Below, in pieces: positions 27,171-36,217 of a stretch of DNA of 64,000 nt. The position numbers and the translations under genes were made by a program. Under the pieces are notes generated by a model, which did no database searches, had not been told where the DNA came from, and was given only the letters and a program-made list of their open reading frames with translations. How positions within the stretch are numbered: position 1 is the stretch's first letter; each line of letters starts with the position of its first letter. The DNA comes from Chryseobacterium jejuense (GTDB lineage: Bacteria; Bacteroidota; Bacteroidia; Flavobacteriales; Weeksellaceae): the NCBI RefSeq assembly GCF_900100075.1, contig NZ_FNEG01000004.1:372001-436000 (forward strand), written 5' to 3'.

Positions 27171-27539
27171 TTAGTGATTTTTAAAGTTTAATTCTTCAAC
27201 TTTTGCAAGGCTTGCTTTTTTCTGATCTTCAGAATCTACCTGTCCATCAACAAGGTTATTGAAGCCCATTGCTTTTTTGGTTCCTCCTATTTCTACCAAC
27301 TCTACTTCTTTTTCTTCTCCCGGTTCAAAACGTACGGCAGTACTTGCTACAATGTTCAGTCTCTTTCCGAAAGCTTTCTCACGGTCAAAGCTCATCGCCT
27401 TGTTTACTTCGAAAAAGTGAAAGTGTGAACCTACCTGAATCGGACGGTCTCCGGTATTGGTTACTTTTATTTTGACAGTTTCTCTGCCTTCATTACAGAT
27501 AATAGTGCCTTCTTTTACAAAAATTTCTCCTGGTATCAT
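27171..27539 (-). CDS. ureB: urease subunit beta UreB
   Basis: A 122-residue structural subunit with the family pattern PGEIFVKEG...[19 protein letters not shown] and [23 protein letters not shown]. Located between ureA (14-bp gap) and ureC (1-bp gap) as a separate gene, unlike the fused UreAB of Helicobacter. Confidence 0.98.
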   Translation of the reverse strand: MIPGEIFVKEGTIICNEGRETVKIKVTNTGDRPIQVGSHFHFFEVNKAMSFDREKAFGKRLNIVASTAVRFEPGEEKEVELVEIGGTKKAMGFNNLVDGQVDSEDQKKASLAKVEELNFKNH

Positions 27540-27553
27540 AATAATAAATAGGA

Positions 27554-27856
27554 TTAACGGATTGGGTTGTGTACGGTTACCAGCTTGGTTCCATCAGGGA
27601 ATGTAGCTTCAATCTGAACATCGTGGATCATGTCTGCCACGCCAGGCATCACATCATCTTTGGTTAAAAGATTGGCGCCTTCCTGCATCAATTCAGCTAC
27701 TCTTTTACCATCTCTAGCTCCTTCAAGCAAAAAATGACTGATTAATGCAATGGATTCTGGATAGTTTAATTTAAGGCCTCTAGCCTTTCTTTTTAGAGCC
27801 AGCTCTCCTGCCAGAAATAGCATAAGCTTCTCCGTTTCTCTCGGTGTTAAGTGCAT
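27554..27856 (-). CDS. ureA: urease subunit gamma UreA
   Basis: A 100-residue structural subunit; [20 protein letters not shown] at the start and [33 protein letters not shown] at the end are canonical. It is the first gene of the urease operon. A TATCGTTTG sequence, one base off the TAnnTTTG spacing, lies about 30 bp upstream. Confidence 0.98.
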   Translation of the reverse strand: MHLTPRETEKLMLFLAGELALKRKARGLKLNYPESIALISHFLLEGARDGKRVAELMQEGANLLTKDDVMPGVADMIHDVQIEATFPDGTKLVTVHNPIR

Positions 27857-28014
27857 AGTATTTTTTATTTAAAATTGGACAAACGATATCCTGTTCGCCT
27901 TTCTGAAAAGGCAAATAGAAATGTTCAAAAAATGTAAAAAGGGAAAATGATGTTTACGGATCTGTATTATTAAAATACAAACCATAACCTATCATTACAA
28001 TTGTAAAAAAGAGA

Positions 28015-28380
28015 TTAGCAGCCCGCTATCTGCAGGGCATGATACAGAATGTACCTTGGTGCTGTAATATAAATACGGTTTTGAACGGCCGCAACCCGGG
28101 TATTATAAGTATACCCCCCAAAGAAATAATATAACCACTGCTGGGTAAGTACTGAATAATCAAATTTTACTTTCTCCCAATCATTGGTATCCTGTACATC
28201 CTGTGCATCTGAAAAACTATAAATCTCAGGCTGGGTCTGCTGATCCGATTTTTGCTGAAGAAGATGAATTTTTGATAAGAGATCAGAGTATGGTTCAGTT
28301 TTCCCCTTATGTGCCAAAAGACCTGCACATAAAGCGGAGAAAAACAATACAAAAGAGAAAAATATGACTCTTTTTTTCAT
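28015..28380 (-). CDS. small secreted protein of unknown function
   Basis: A 121-residue protein with a signal peptide (about residues 1-24, FFSALCAGLLAHKG). The mature part contains QQKSDQQTQPEIYSF and ends HALQIAGC with a terminal cysteine. I do not recognise it. It lies 158 bp upstream of ureA on the same strand and seems to be a separate unit. Confidence 0.6.
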   Translation of the reverse strand: MKKRVIFFSFVLFFSALCAGLLAHKGKTEPYSDLLSKIHLLQQKSDQQTQPEIYSFSDAQDVQDTNDWEKVKFDYSVLTQQWLYYFFGGYTYNTRVAAVQNRIYITAPRYILYHALQIAGC

Positions 28381-28788
28381 ATCTGATTAATAATGGTGTA
28401 AAATTAGAGTAATCTTAAAAAACAGGCTATCAAAAAGATTATTTAAAATGTTCAAAATCGCAACAAACACAATTTTATCTAAATTTAACATTTCTTTATA
28501 AATCCTTTATTTACAACACTTAAGGACCGTTTATGAACTATGACAAATATTTTATTGTTTCTATTCCCATAATTGCAGTCAACCTACCCATCTTTTTCCT
28601 TCTATAAAGGATTGAATAAATACATTAAATATTTTCAAAATTTAACCCTCAAAAATGATATATATTAATCATTATAGGGCACTAAGGTTTATTTCATAAA
28701 AACAGATGAGATTTTTTTCTTTCCTTATAATTATCGTAAATTTGTATACACATACTTATTTAATTTAATAAAAATAATAAAACGTAAT
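28381..28788. other. divergent intergenic region
   Basis: AT-rich. It holds the pruA promoter near 28737. Apart from runs of T and A I see no repeats and no gene. Confidence 0.6.
28737..28744 (+). promoter_or_regulatory. -7 box TAAATTTG of pruA
   Basis: Exact TAnnTTTG match, with T-rich DNA at the -33 spacing (19 bases upstream), 45 bp before the pruA ATG. Confidence 0.6.
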
Positions 28789-30414
28789 ATGTCAAAAGCA
28801 ATTTCGCAAGTACCATTAGCGGTAAATGAGCCGGTAAATTCTTATGTACCGGGATCTCCGGAAGTTAAAAGCCTTATCGACACTTATAAAAAGATGTGGG
28901 CTGAGAAGGTAGAAATTCCAATGGTTATCAATGGAAAGGAAGTAAAAACTGATACAAAAGTACAACTTCAGTCTCCTCAGGATCATGCTCACGACTTCGG
29001 ATTTTATTACCAAGGGGGTATGCAGCATGTGGATGATGCTATCAATTCAGCATTGGCAGCTAAAGAAGCATGGAATGCACTAGGTTGGGAACAACGTGCA
29101 GCAATTTTCTTAAAGGCAGCAGATCTATTGGCTGGTCCCTACAGAGATGTAATTAATGCAGCTACAATGATTGGACAGTCTAAAAATGTTCACCAGGCTG
29201 AGATTGATGCAGCTTGTGAGTTTATCGACTTCTTAAGATTCAACGTAGAGTTCATGACAGAAATGTATTCTGAGCAACCAGTTTCTGACAACGGAATCTG
29301 GAACCGTGTAGAGTACAGACCACTAGAAGGATTCTGTTTTGCAGTAACTCCATTCAACTTTACAGCAATTTCTGGAAACCTTCCTACTTGTATGGCCATG
29401 TTAGGAAACGTTGTAGTATGGAAGCCTTCTGATAAGCAGGTTTATTCTGCAAAAGTAATCATGGATGTATTAATTGAAGCGGGTCTTCCTGCTGGAGTTA
29501 TCAACATGATCTTTACAGATGGTAAAGAAACTGCTGAGAAAGTATTGGCACACAAAGATTTTGCAGGTCTTCACTTTACGGGTTCTACAAAAGTATTCCA
29601 GGGAATGTGGAAAATGATCGGTGACAATATCCACAACTACAGAACATATCCAAGAATCGTTGGAGAAACTGGAGGTAAGGATTTTGTTATTGCTCACCCT
29701 TCTGCCAACGTAGAAGCTGTAGCTACGGCTTTAGTAAGAGGTGCTTTCGAATACCAAGGACAGAAATGTTCTGCGGCTTCAAGAGCTTATGTTCCTAAGT
29801 CTCTTTGGGCTGATGTGAAAAAAGTAATGGAAGCTCAGATGGCTACTATTAAAATTGGTTCTCCAGTAGATCCGTCTAACTTCGTAAACGCTGTAATCGA
29901 CAAAAATTCTTTCGAAAAATGTAAAGGATATATCACCAGAGCTAACGAGTCTTCTGAAGCTACTGTAGCAATTGGTGGTACTTGTGACGATTCTAAAGGA
30001 TGGTTCGTACACCCAACAGTAATTGAAACTACAAACGCTCAATATGAAAGTATGGTAGAAGAGATCTTCGGCCCAATCTTATCTGTATTTGTTTACGAAG
30101 ATGCGGACTGGAAAGAGACTCTTAAAGTAGTTGATTCTTCTTCTCCTTATTCATTAACTGGTTCTGTATTCTCTCAAGACCGTTATGCAATTGCTGAGGC
30201 TTACAAAGCATTAGAAAATGCATCTGGTAACTTCTACATCAACGACAAACCAACGGGTGCCGTAGTAGGACAACAGCCTTTCGGTGGTGGTAGAGCTTCA
30301 GGAACTAACGATAAAGCTGGTTCTAAAATGAACCTTCTTAGATGGACGTCTGTAAGAAGTGTGAAAGAAACTTTTGTTTCTCCAAAAGACTACAAATATC
30401 CATACCTAGGGTAA
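28789..30414 (+). CDS. pruA: 1-pyrroline-5-carboxylate dehydrogenase
   Basis: A 541-residue NAD-dependent aldehyde dehydrogenase, the second step of proline breakdown: L-glutamate gamma-semialdehyde to glutamate. Family marks are the oxyanion/cofactor segment VTPFNFTAISGNLPT (about 187-200), the general base Glu 293 in GETGGKDF and the nucleophile Cys 327 in GQKCSAASR. It is the monofunctional form; no proline dehydrogenase domain is attached or adjacent. Codon use is that of a highly expressed gene (few rare codons, many AAC, GAC, GGT). Own promoter and terminator. Confidence 0.96.
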   Translation: MSKAISQVPLAVNEPVNSYVPGSPEVKSLIDTYKKMWAEKVEIPMVINGKEVKTDTKVQLQSPQDHAHDFGFYYQGGMQHVDDAINSALAAKEAWNALGWEQRAAIFLKAADLLAGPYRDVINAATMIGQSKNVHQAEIDAACEFIDFLRFNVEFMTEMYSEQPVSDNGIWNRVEYRPLEGFCFAVTPFNFTAISGNLPTCMAMLGNVVVWKPSDKQVYSAKVIMDVLIEAGLPAGVINMIFTDGKETAEKVLAHKDFAGLHFTGSTKVFQGMWKMIGDNIHNYRTYPRIVGETGGKDFVIAHPSANVEAVATALVRGAFEYQGQKCSAASRAYVPKSLWADVKKVMEAQMATIKIGSPVDPSNFVNAVIDKNSFEKCKGYITRANESSEATVAIGGTCDDSKGWFVHPTVIETTNAQYESMVEEIFGPILSVFVYEDADWKETLKVVDSSSPYSLTGSVFSQDRYAIAEAYKALENASGNFYINDKPTGAVVGQQPFGGGRASGTNDKAGSKMNLLRWTSVRSVKETFVSPKDYKYPYLG

Positions 30415-30467
30415 TGATAAGTAATGAGTAATAGGTAATGAATAATGCTTGCCTGTTCTTTCAATAT

Positions 30468-30498
30468 AGCCTCGGAATTTCGGTTTCGGGGCTTTTTT
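30468..30498 (+). terminator. intrinsic terminator of pruA
   Basis: AGCCTCGGAA pairs with TTTCGGGGCT (two G-U pairs on the plus strand) around a 6-base loop and ends in six T. It lies about 54 bp after the pruA stop. Confidence 0.75.
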
Positions 30499-30715
30499 GT
30501 GGAGTGTTACGAGGTACGTGATTCGAGATTCCGAGGTTTGAGGTTGATTCTAGCTATCAAAGGACCTCAGCTCGCGCCAACTCTAATACGCTCAAACCCT
30601 CCCACCCCAGCCTACCTAACATCTTTTAACAAACTTTACCTATATTTTACGACTTCCCAGCCCCTGTTAGGAATAATAGTTGTGCTTTCATAGAAACACC
30701 CCAAAATAAAATTGT
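30499..30715. other. intergenic before small lipoprotein gene
   Basis: Contains a C-rich run (CTCAAACCCTCCCACCCCAG near 30591-30610) resembling the ACTCTCAAACTC repeats of the urease locus. No gene seen. Confidence 0.5.
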
Positions 30716-30925
30716 ATGAAAAAGTTATTGCTAACAGCCATCGGCATAGGATTATTTGCAGTGAGCTGTGGAACCAAGGAGTCATCTATGTCTACCAGCA
30801 AAAGTGATTCGGCTAATACACGGGCTGCATCACCCATTACCAAAGATACCATGACTACAAAAATGACGAATCCGGATACCATTAAGGTGAAAAAGGATTC
30901 AATGGCAACACCTCCTGCCAAATAG
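30716..30925 (+). CDS. small Ser/Thr/Lys-rich lipoprotein
   Basis: A 69-residue lipoprotein with lipobox AVSC (Cys 18) and a mature part of about 51 residues rich in Ser, Thr, Lys and Asp (TKDTMTTKMTNPDTIKVKKD), probably unstructured. It resembles in layout the next gene at 31306-31509, which ends DTSKVKTNSTKTK; the two look like diverged paralogs. Function unknown. Confidence 0.7.
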   Translation: MKKLLLTAIGIGLFAVSCGTKESSMSTSKSDSANTRAASPITKDTMTTKMTNPDTIKVKKDSMATPPAK

Positions 30926-30950
30926 TATTATATACGTTCAATTTAAAATG

Positions 30951-30986
30951 AAAAATCTGCAGTTGAAAGCGCTGCAGATTTTTTTT
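30951..30986 (+). terminator. intrinsic terminator of small lipoprotein gene
   Basis: AAAATCTGCAG (30952-30962) pairs perfectly with CTGCAGATTTT (30972-30982) around a 9-base loop, followed by T residues. Confidence 0.85.
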
Positions 30987-31030
30987 GGTTAGGATTAAAA
31001 CCTAAATTCATTTAATTATTGAATGGAAAA

Positions 31031-31202
31031 TTTTAGGTTTGGGCTAAAGCCAATGGATTTTTTAAATTTATTTGATTGGCCGGGCTTCCTTCGTGAACTT
31101 CGTTCGTAAACCTTCAGTTTATGCTCAGGATTATAACCCGCCCCTATTGATGTGGATATCCGTATGGATATATAAAGAAAAAAATAGTTGTTTAACGACA
31201 AG
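31031..31202. repeat. GGCTAAAGCC element, copy 2
   Basis: GGTTTGGGCTAAAGCCAATGG opens the element, CCCGCCCCTATTGATGTGG continues it, and it ends with TAGTTGTTTAACGACAAG joined to the heptamer array at 31203. The last 50 bp are nearly identical to 45210-45257. Compared with copy 1 and copy 3 the GCGGGCTAAAGCCCGC palindrome has been replaced by other sequence. Confidence 0.75.
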
Positions 31203-31258
31203 ATCTTTTATCTTTTATCTTTTATCTTTTATCTTTTATCTTTTATCTTTTATCTTTC
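31203..31258. repeat. ATCTTTT heptamer array, 7 copies plus 1 variant
   Basis: Seven exact ATCTTTT units (31203-31251) and an eighth, ATCTTTC. It directly precedes the promoter of the lipoprotein gene at 31306: the -7 box starts 11 bp after the array, so the -33 region falls within it. Confidence 0.97.
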
Positions 31259-31268
31259 ATAAATTCAT

Positions 31269-31276
31269 TATATTTG
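31269..31276 (+). promoter_or_regulatory. -7 box TATATTTG of lipoprotein gene
   Basis: Exact TAnnTTTG match 30 bp before the ATG at 31306. The -33 position lies in the ATCTTTT array, which supplies TT-rich DNA whatever its copy number. Confidence 0.55.
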
Positions 31277-31305
31277 ATTAACACCAAACATAAAAAAGTA
31301 TTATT

Positions 31306-31509
31306 ATGAGAAAATTATGGCTAGGAGCAATTCTTGGACTTCTTTTCCTTGGAAGCTGTGCTCAAAATAAAGAAAAAAGAGAAGAATTTAAGGAGGCCCA
31401 CAATAAAGATTCTTTACTCAACAAAATGGGTGATTCTGCTGTGGCTAATTCTGAACCGGCAGCTCCAGATACTTCAAAAGTAAAAACCAACAGTACCAAG
31501 ACTAAATAA
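31306..31509 (+). CDS. small lipoprotein
   Basis: A 67-residue lipoprotein with lipobox LGSC (Cys 18) and a charged mature part (KEKREEFKEAHNKDSLLNK, then a Ser/Thr/Lys tail). Similar in design to 30716-30925. Its promoter abuts a heptamer array, so expression could vary. A hairpin terminator follows at 31514-31542. Confidence 0.7.
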   Translation: MRKLWLGAILGLLFLGSCAQNKEKREEFKEAHNKDSLLNKMGDSAVANSEPAAPDTSKVKTNSTKTK

Positions 31510-31513
31510 AATC

Positions 31514-31542
31514 GCAAATCCACAGAATATCTGTGGATTTGC
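31514..31542 (+). terminator. 12-bp-stem hairpin after lipoprotein gene
   Basis: GCAAATCCACAG-AATAT-CTGTGGATTTGC is a perfect inverted repeat 4 bp after the stop. No T run follows, so termination may depend on the hairpin or on mRNA stability. Confidence 0.7.
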
Positions 31543-31900
31543 ACTTAAAAAAACTTGACTGAAAAAAAACCGGGCAATCAACCCCGATTATATTGTATAA
31601 TCATATTCTAATCAGAATATTCTCTTTTATAGATAAAAAGAGGAACCGTGGCTATTTCATGAAAACGAAATATACACGCGTTCCATATCTAAAGTTTCAT
31701 GGTTTGGATTGTTGTGGGGAATAATATTCTATTTCAGAAAAAGGACAATACCTTCGAAAATAAAATAGATAAGATGTAATATGATTGTAGTCATTCCCGT
31801 AACACTGTCGCAAAGATATGTCAGGAGTAGTCTTACAAAAAACAATAGGTTATCCATTTTCGTGAAAATGGCAAGACAGAATATGAAAAGCTATACCTCT
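31543..31900. other. intergenic, convergent genes
   Basis: No gene. A hairpin, CCATTTTCGTGAAAATGG (about 31855-31872), lies just past the stop of the minus-strand TPR-AraC gene, and a related TTTTCGCGAAAA lies in the last codons of that gene. Confidence 0.55.
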
Positions 31901-33526
31901 TTAACTATTTTCGCGAAAATGAACATTTTTATCTAGTTGATTTTCAGCATCAAGATGTTTAATATAGGCTGATGGTGAAAAATCGGTAACCGCTTTGAAT
32001 ACTGCAGCAAATTTACTGTGTGAAGAAAAGCCACATTCATCCGCAAGGATACTGATCTTATATTGTCTGTACTTCTCATCATTGATAAGCTTATCTACAA
32101 TATAGTTGATTCTTAGTCGGTTGACATAAGTTTTAAAGTCTGAACTTTTATGTTGATTGATAACATATGAAAGGTACTTGGTATTGGTATTCAATTCCCC
32201 TGCTAAAAATGAAAGAGACATGCCCTTATTGTTGTAAAGATCACCTTTTTCAAACTCATCAAGAAGTTCGAGCAGTTTAGTTTCAGTTTCGGAAGTCATT
32301 AAAGAGTCATTTCTCTTTCGGTCTGCTTCAGAATCTTTCTCGTCTATTTCTTCTACTGATATATTTGAAAATTCAGAATTTACAGGTTGTCTTACCAAAG
32401 ATCCTTTGTAGCTGTTAGCCACATTCATTTGAGTTCTTATTATATTTCTCAGCTTTGTAAACTGTCTTTTCTGTCTTGTTTTGAAAAAAATAATTAAACC
32501 TACCAGTGAAACAAACAAAATAATAATAGCGGCATTCTTGGCTACATTCATTTGTCCGTTTCCTTTGTTAGTTTTAGTTACTATATCTTTAGTTTTTCCG
32601 GAAAACCCTTGATTACGGGCTGCAATACTGTCATAGGCTCTCACATATTTTACCGCATATAAAGAAGCTTTAAAATTATCTCCTATTCCTTCATAATAGT
32701 CATTGATATTGGAATAAACGGCTTTCTTCAATTTCAGACTTCGGGAAGTATCAGCAATTTTTTCGGCTTTTTTCAGATATACTTCAGCATCTTTCCAGTT
32801 CTTTTGTTTTACACGAATTCCTCCCAGTCCGTTATAAATTAATCCAAGAGTACAGCTTCCGGTTTTTAACAAACTCTCTGCTTTTCTATAATAATCTTCA
32901 GAAACAGTGTAATCATTAAGTTTAAAATAAACATCTCCCAATAATTGATAAGAAGTCGCCTCAGTTCTATCTTCGTCGTGGCTGTTTATATTTTCAAAGT
33001 TCTTAAGAGAAAATTCAATGTATTGTATTGCGTTTACATAATTTCCAACTTCCATTTCATAAAAAGCCATTTCCTGATTCAGTATTCCTTCTGCTTCATT
33101 ACTTTCCTGAAAATCAGAAATTTGTTTGGAGGCCTCCAGTCCTTTTGTAATATATTTTTTAGCTCTTTCGTATAACCCTACCTGTCTATATTGTTTCGCT
33201 AGTAATTTGCATACACGGGCCATCCATTCTTTATCATCCGCCAGTTCCACTAGTGAATGGGCATTTTCACTATAGCAAATTGCTTTTTTAAGATCTCCCC
33301 CATGATGATAAAGTTCTGAAGAAATCATGAGGCTTTTCACCTTTTCCAGCGGTTTGTGAGTCGACAAATAAAGAGAATCAGCAGTATTGATTGCTTTGGG
33401 TAAATCTTTATACGCTGTGATAGAGGAAATCCTTTCGCATGCTTGATCGAAATCGTTTTTTTTCTGGGCAGATATGGAGATTGCTGTGGCCAGCAAGAGC
33501 AAAAGTTTCAATAGATTATTAGACAT
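31901..33526 (-). CDS. TPR-containing membrane AraC-type regulator
   Basis: A 541-residue protein with an N-terminal signal or anchor (residues 1-20), tetratricopeptide repeats through about residue 310, one membrane helix (about 327-347, AAIIILFVSLVGLIIFF) and a C-terminal AraC DNA-binding domain (LSFLAGELNTNTKYLSYVIN; ISILADECGFSSHSKFAAVF). The sensor part would lie in the periplasm and the DNA-binding part in the cytosol, as in other Bacteroidota one-component membrane regulators. The signal and its targets are unknown. The -7 box at 33593-33600 predicts a leader of about 60 nt. Confidence 0.88.
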   Translation of the reverse strand: MSNNLLKLLLLLATAISISAQKKNDFDQACERISSITAYKDLPKAINTADSLYLSTHKPLEKVKSLMISSELYHHGGDLKKAICYSENAHSLVELADDKEWMARVCKLLAKQYRQVGLYERAKKYITKGLEASKQISDFQESNEAEGILNQEMAFYEMEVGNYVNAIQYIEFSLKNFENINSHDEDRTEATSYQLLGDVYFKLNDYTVSEDYYRKAESLLKTGSCTLGLIYNGLGGIRVKQKNWKDAEVYLKKAEKIADTSRSLKLKKAVYSNINDYYEGIGDNFKASLYAVKYVRAYDSIAARNQGFSGKTKDIVTKTNKGNGQMNVAKNAAIIILFVSLVGLIIFFKTRQKRQFTKLRNIIRTQMNVANSYKGSLVRQPVNSEFSNISVEEIDEKDSEADRKRNDSLMTSETETKLLELLDEFEKGDLYNNKGMSLSFLAGELNTNTKYLSYVINQHKSSDFKTYVNRLRINYIVDKLINDEKYRQYKISILADECGFSSHSKFAAVFKAVTDFSPSAYIKHLDAENQLDKNVHFRENS

Positions 33527-33592
33527 AAAAAAACAAATTATTATTCTTATAATAATTCATCATTTTCTCACGAGGTGTCTTTTTGTTTTCTA

Positions 33593-33600
33593 CAAAATTA
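33593..33600 (-). promoter_or_regulatory. -7 box TAATTTTG with TTA at -33
   Basis: Exact TAnnTTTG on the minus strand, with TTA 19 bases upstream (33620-33622). It serves the TPR-AraC gene starting at 33526. Confidence 0.55.
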
Positions 33601-33793
33601 GTAATATTTTACTTTTAATTAAAATATTCTATTGAAATTTAATCATTTAACTAAAACAATCATTTACATTAATTTTAACAATAAGTCTAAAACAATAGAT
33701 GTTTTTCTTTCATATAAGCCTATACCTATATTAAAAATAAAGTTCTTCAATAATTATTTTCAATGTGAATAACTTAAATGTCATCATATTTAT

Positions 33794-33801
33794 TACATTT
33801 G
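33794..33801 (+). promoter_or_regulatory. -7 box TACATTTG of thioredoxin gene
   Basis: Exact TAnnTTTG match 20 bp before the ATG at 33822. This places the promoter inside the longer frame that starts at 33765 and supports the later start. Confidence 0.6.
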
Positions 33802-33821
33802 CAGGAAACAAAACGTTTTTT

Positions 33822-34982
33822 ATGAAAAAGATAGTAATACTTTCTACTCTATTTATAGGTGCATTGGCATGGGCACAGGGCATCAAATTTGAGGATGGTA
33901 ATTTTGCCTCTATCCTTGCCAAAGCTAAAAAAGAAAACAAACTGATCTTTGTAGACGCTTATGCATCATGGTGCGGACCATGTAAACTGATGGTAAAAAA
34001 TATTTTCCCTTTGAAAAATGTAGGTGATTATTATAACTCTCATTTTATCAATGCTAAAATTGATATGGAAAAGGGTGAAGGAATTGAACTTGCCAAAAAA
34101 TACAATGTAAAGGCCTTTCCTACCTATTTATTTATTGACGGAAATGGGGAAGCTATACACAGAACCTTGGGATATGTTGAAGAAAAAGACTTCATCCAGT
34201 TTGCAATGGATGCCAACGACCCAAGTAAAAGACTTACTTCTTTAAAACAACAATTTGAAAAAGGAGAAAAGGATCCTTCATTTCTAAAAAACCTGGCAGA
34301 ACTTACCATCTATAATGATGCAGAGTTTGCTGAAAAAGTGCTGAATCGTTATTTTCAGGTAAAGCCTACGATGGATGCAGAAGATGCTCAATTGCTTATT
34401 TCCGGTATACAAACTACGGAAAGTCCTTTATACAAGATCTTTCAGGATAAAAAAACAGAGATTGTAAAGCTTTTTCCTGATGACAGGTATGAAAAATTTA
34501 ATCAGAACTTCCAAATGAGTACGATTACTAAAAAGGCTTATAATCCTGATACTAAAACTTGGGATGACCAATACTTTATTACAGAAGCTCAGAAATTTGT
34601 AAGCAAAGAAAATGCTGAGAAATTATTAAAAAAACTAAAAGCCAGCAGAGCTTTAAAAAACAAAGATATTGCGCTTTTTGAAAAACTGACTTTAGAAGTA
34701 TATCAAGATTACTCTAAGGCAGGTTCTAATGAATTAAATTCAGCAGCTTGGAACTTTTTTGAGAACATAACTAATAAAACCTCTTTGGAAAAAGCGGTAG
34801 CATGGGCACAGGATTCTGTAAAGAAGAAAGAAAGCTTTGCCAATGCAGATACGCTTGCTAATCTTTACAATAAGATTGGAGATAAGAAAAATGCAAAAAT
34901 GTGGGCTGAAAAATCCATTGAGCTTGCAAAAGCTGAAGGGCAAGACTCTTCTGATACTGAAAAGCTGCTAAAAAGCCTTTAA
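33822..34982 (+). CDS. periplasmic thioredoxin-family protein
   Basis: A 386-residue protein with a signal peptide (residues 1-19, ending AWAQ) and an N-terminal thioredoxin domain (about 20-150) with the active site WCGPC (Cys 51 and Cys 54) and the cis-proline loop FPTYLF. The C-terminal 230 residues are helical, without a known domain. It probably reduces or exchanges disulfides of envelope proteins. The longer frame from 33765 would include the promoter, so the ATG at 33822 is used. Confidence 0.88.
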   Translation: MKKIVILSTLFIGALAWAQGIKFEDGNFASILAKAKKENKLIFVDAYASWCGPCKLMVKNIFPLKNVGDYYNSHFINAKIDMEKGEGIELAKKYNVKAFPTYLFIDGNGEAIHRTLGYVEEKDFIQFAMDANDPSKRLTSLKQQFEKGEKDPSFLKNLAELTIYNDAEFAEKVLNRYFQVKPTMDAEDAQLLISGIQTTESPLYKIFQDKKTEIVKLFPDDRYEKFNQNFQMSTITKKAYNPDTKTWDDQYFITEAQKFVSKENAEKLLKKLKASRALKNKDIALFEKLTLEVYQDYSKAGSNELNSAAWNFFENITNKTSLEKAVAWAQDSVKKKESFANADTLANLYNKIGDKKNAKMWAEKSIELAKAEGQDSSDTEKLLKSL

Positions 34983-35004
34983 TGTATAAGCAGAAATATA
35001 AAAT

Positions 35005-35034
35005 AAAAACCGCAGAATGTTCTGCGGTTTTTTA
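35005..35034 (+). terminator. bidirectional terminator, thioredoxin gene/fabH
   Basis: AAAACCGCAGAA-TG-TTCTGCGGTTTT is followed by T residues on the plus strand and preceded by A residues, so it can stop transcripts from both converging genes. Confidence 0.85.
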
Positions 35035-35121
35035 TGTGTATTGGATGTGTATTGTATAAACCACCCCATCAAAAATTCTTACAGAAGAGAGGAATGATTA
35101 CGCCTTCAATAATATACGTCA

Positions 35122-36144
35122 TTAGTATTCAAAAAGAACACTTCCCCAGGTGAATCCGCTTCCGAAAGCTGAAAGAAGTACTAAATCTCCTCTCTTGATT
35201 TTCCCTTGTTCAACTGCTTCACTTAAAGCAATTGGAATAGAAGCAGCCGTTGTATTTCCATATTTCTGAATGTTATTGAAAATCTTCTCATCCGGCAATC
35301 CGAATTTCTGCTGTACAAACTGAGCAATTCTAAGGTTCGCCTGGTGAGGAATAAACATATCAAGATCTTCCACTGTTTTTCCAGCTTTGTTTAAAGCTTC
35401 CATCATCGTTTCCGGGAATCTTGTTACCGCATGCTTGAATACAAAGTTTCCGTTCATGATAGGATACACTTCTTTATTCGTTACATTTTCCGGTTCTTTT
35501 CTCATTCTGTCACTCCATCCAAACTTAGAACCTGGGAACTGTGTACACAATTCATCTGCATATTTCCCTTCAGAATGCATATTTACAGCTAAAATATCTC
35601 CTGCGTTTTCATCTTCTGTTGCTGAAAGCACAACTGCTCCTGCCCCATCTCCGAAAATCACAGAAACCCCTCTACCTTCATCAGAAAAATCCAACCCAAA
35701 AGAATGAACTTCTGCTCCTACCACAAGGATATTCTTATACATTTCTGACTTAATGAAAGCATTGGCAACACTCATAGAATATACAAACCCTGAACACTGG
35801 TTTCTTACATCTAGTGCTCCGATGGTATCACATCCAAGCATATCCTGAAGCAAAACTCCACATCCTGGAAAATAATAATCCGGAGAAAGGGTTGCAAACA
35901 CAATATAGTCGATATCTTTAGCTGTTAAACCCGCTTTCTCAATAGCCTTTTCAGAGGCTTTAAATCCTAAGTAAGCAGCAGTTTCCTGAGAATCATTTCT
36001 GTTTTTTCTATGTCTTCGCTCCTTGATGCCTGTTCTTTCCGTAATCCATTCATCATTGGTAGTCATTAGTTTGGCTAGATCATCATTTGTAACAACGTTA
36101 TCTGGAACATAAAATCCCACACCTTTTATTGTACTTTTAATCAT
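35122..36144 (-). CDS. fabH: 3-oxoacyl-ACP synthase III
   Basis: A 340-residue KAS III enzyme that starts fatty-acid synthesis by condensing an acyl-CoA primer with malonyl-ACP. The catalytic triad is complete: Cys 117 in RNQCSGF, His 267 in PHQANLRI and Asn 297 in GNTTAAS. It stands alone, away from other fab genes, and is slightly longer than the E. coli enzyme, as in the second FabH-like copy of Bacteroidota, which may prefer branched or longer primers. That preference is an inference. Confidence 0.9.
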   Translation of the reverse strand: MIKSTIKGVGFYVPDNVVTNDDLAKLMTTNDEWITERTGIKERRHRKNRNDSQETAAYLGFKASEKAIEKAGLTAKDIDYIVFATLSPDYYFPGCGVLLQDMLGCDTIGALDVRNQCSGFVYSMSVANAFIKSEMYKNILVVGAEVHSFGLDFSDEGRGVSVIFGDGAGAVVLSATEDENAGDILAVNMHSEGKYADELCTQFPGSKFGWSDRMRKEPENVTNKEVYPIMNGNFVFKHAVTRFPETMMEALNKAGKTVEDLDMFIPHQANLRIAQFVQQKFGLPDEKIFNNIQKYGNTTAASIPIALSEAVEQGKIKRGDLVLLSAFGSGFTWGSVLFEY

Positions 36145-36162
36145 ATAGTTTTATAATTTTGG

Positions 36163-36170
36163 CAAAGATA
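36163..36170 (-). promoter_or_regulatory. -7 box TATCTTTG of fabH
   Basis: Exact TAnnTTTG on the minus strand, 18 bp before the fabH ATG, giving a leader of about 12 nt. Confidence 0.55.
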
Positions 36171-36217
36171 AAACTTATTTAACACATAGTTTTTCAAAAT
36201 ATTAGTATTTTTACTTT

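Noticed and set aside
30445-30693. 82-codon plus-strand frame after pruA
   Set aside because: It runs through the pruA terminator and a C-rich repeat and has no ribosome site.
31203-31258. Idea of a frameshifting coding repeat
   Set aside because: Although 7-bp units would shift frame, the array lies upstream of the lipoprotein ATG, not within a gene.
31072-31281. Plus-strand frame through the GGCTAAAGCC element and heptamers
   Set aside because: It consists of repeat DNA and lacks a start signal or protein-like composition.
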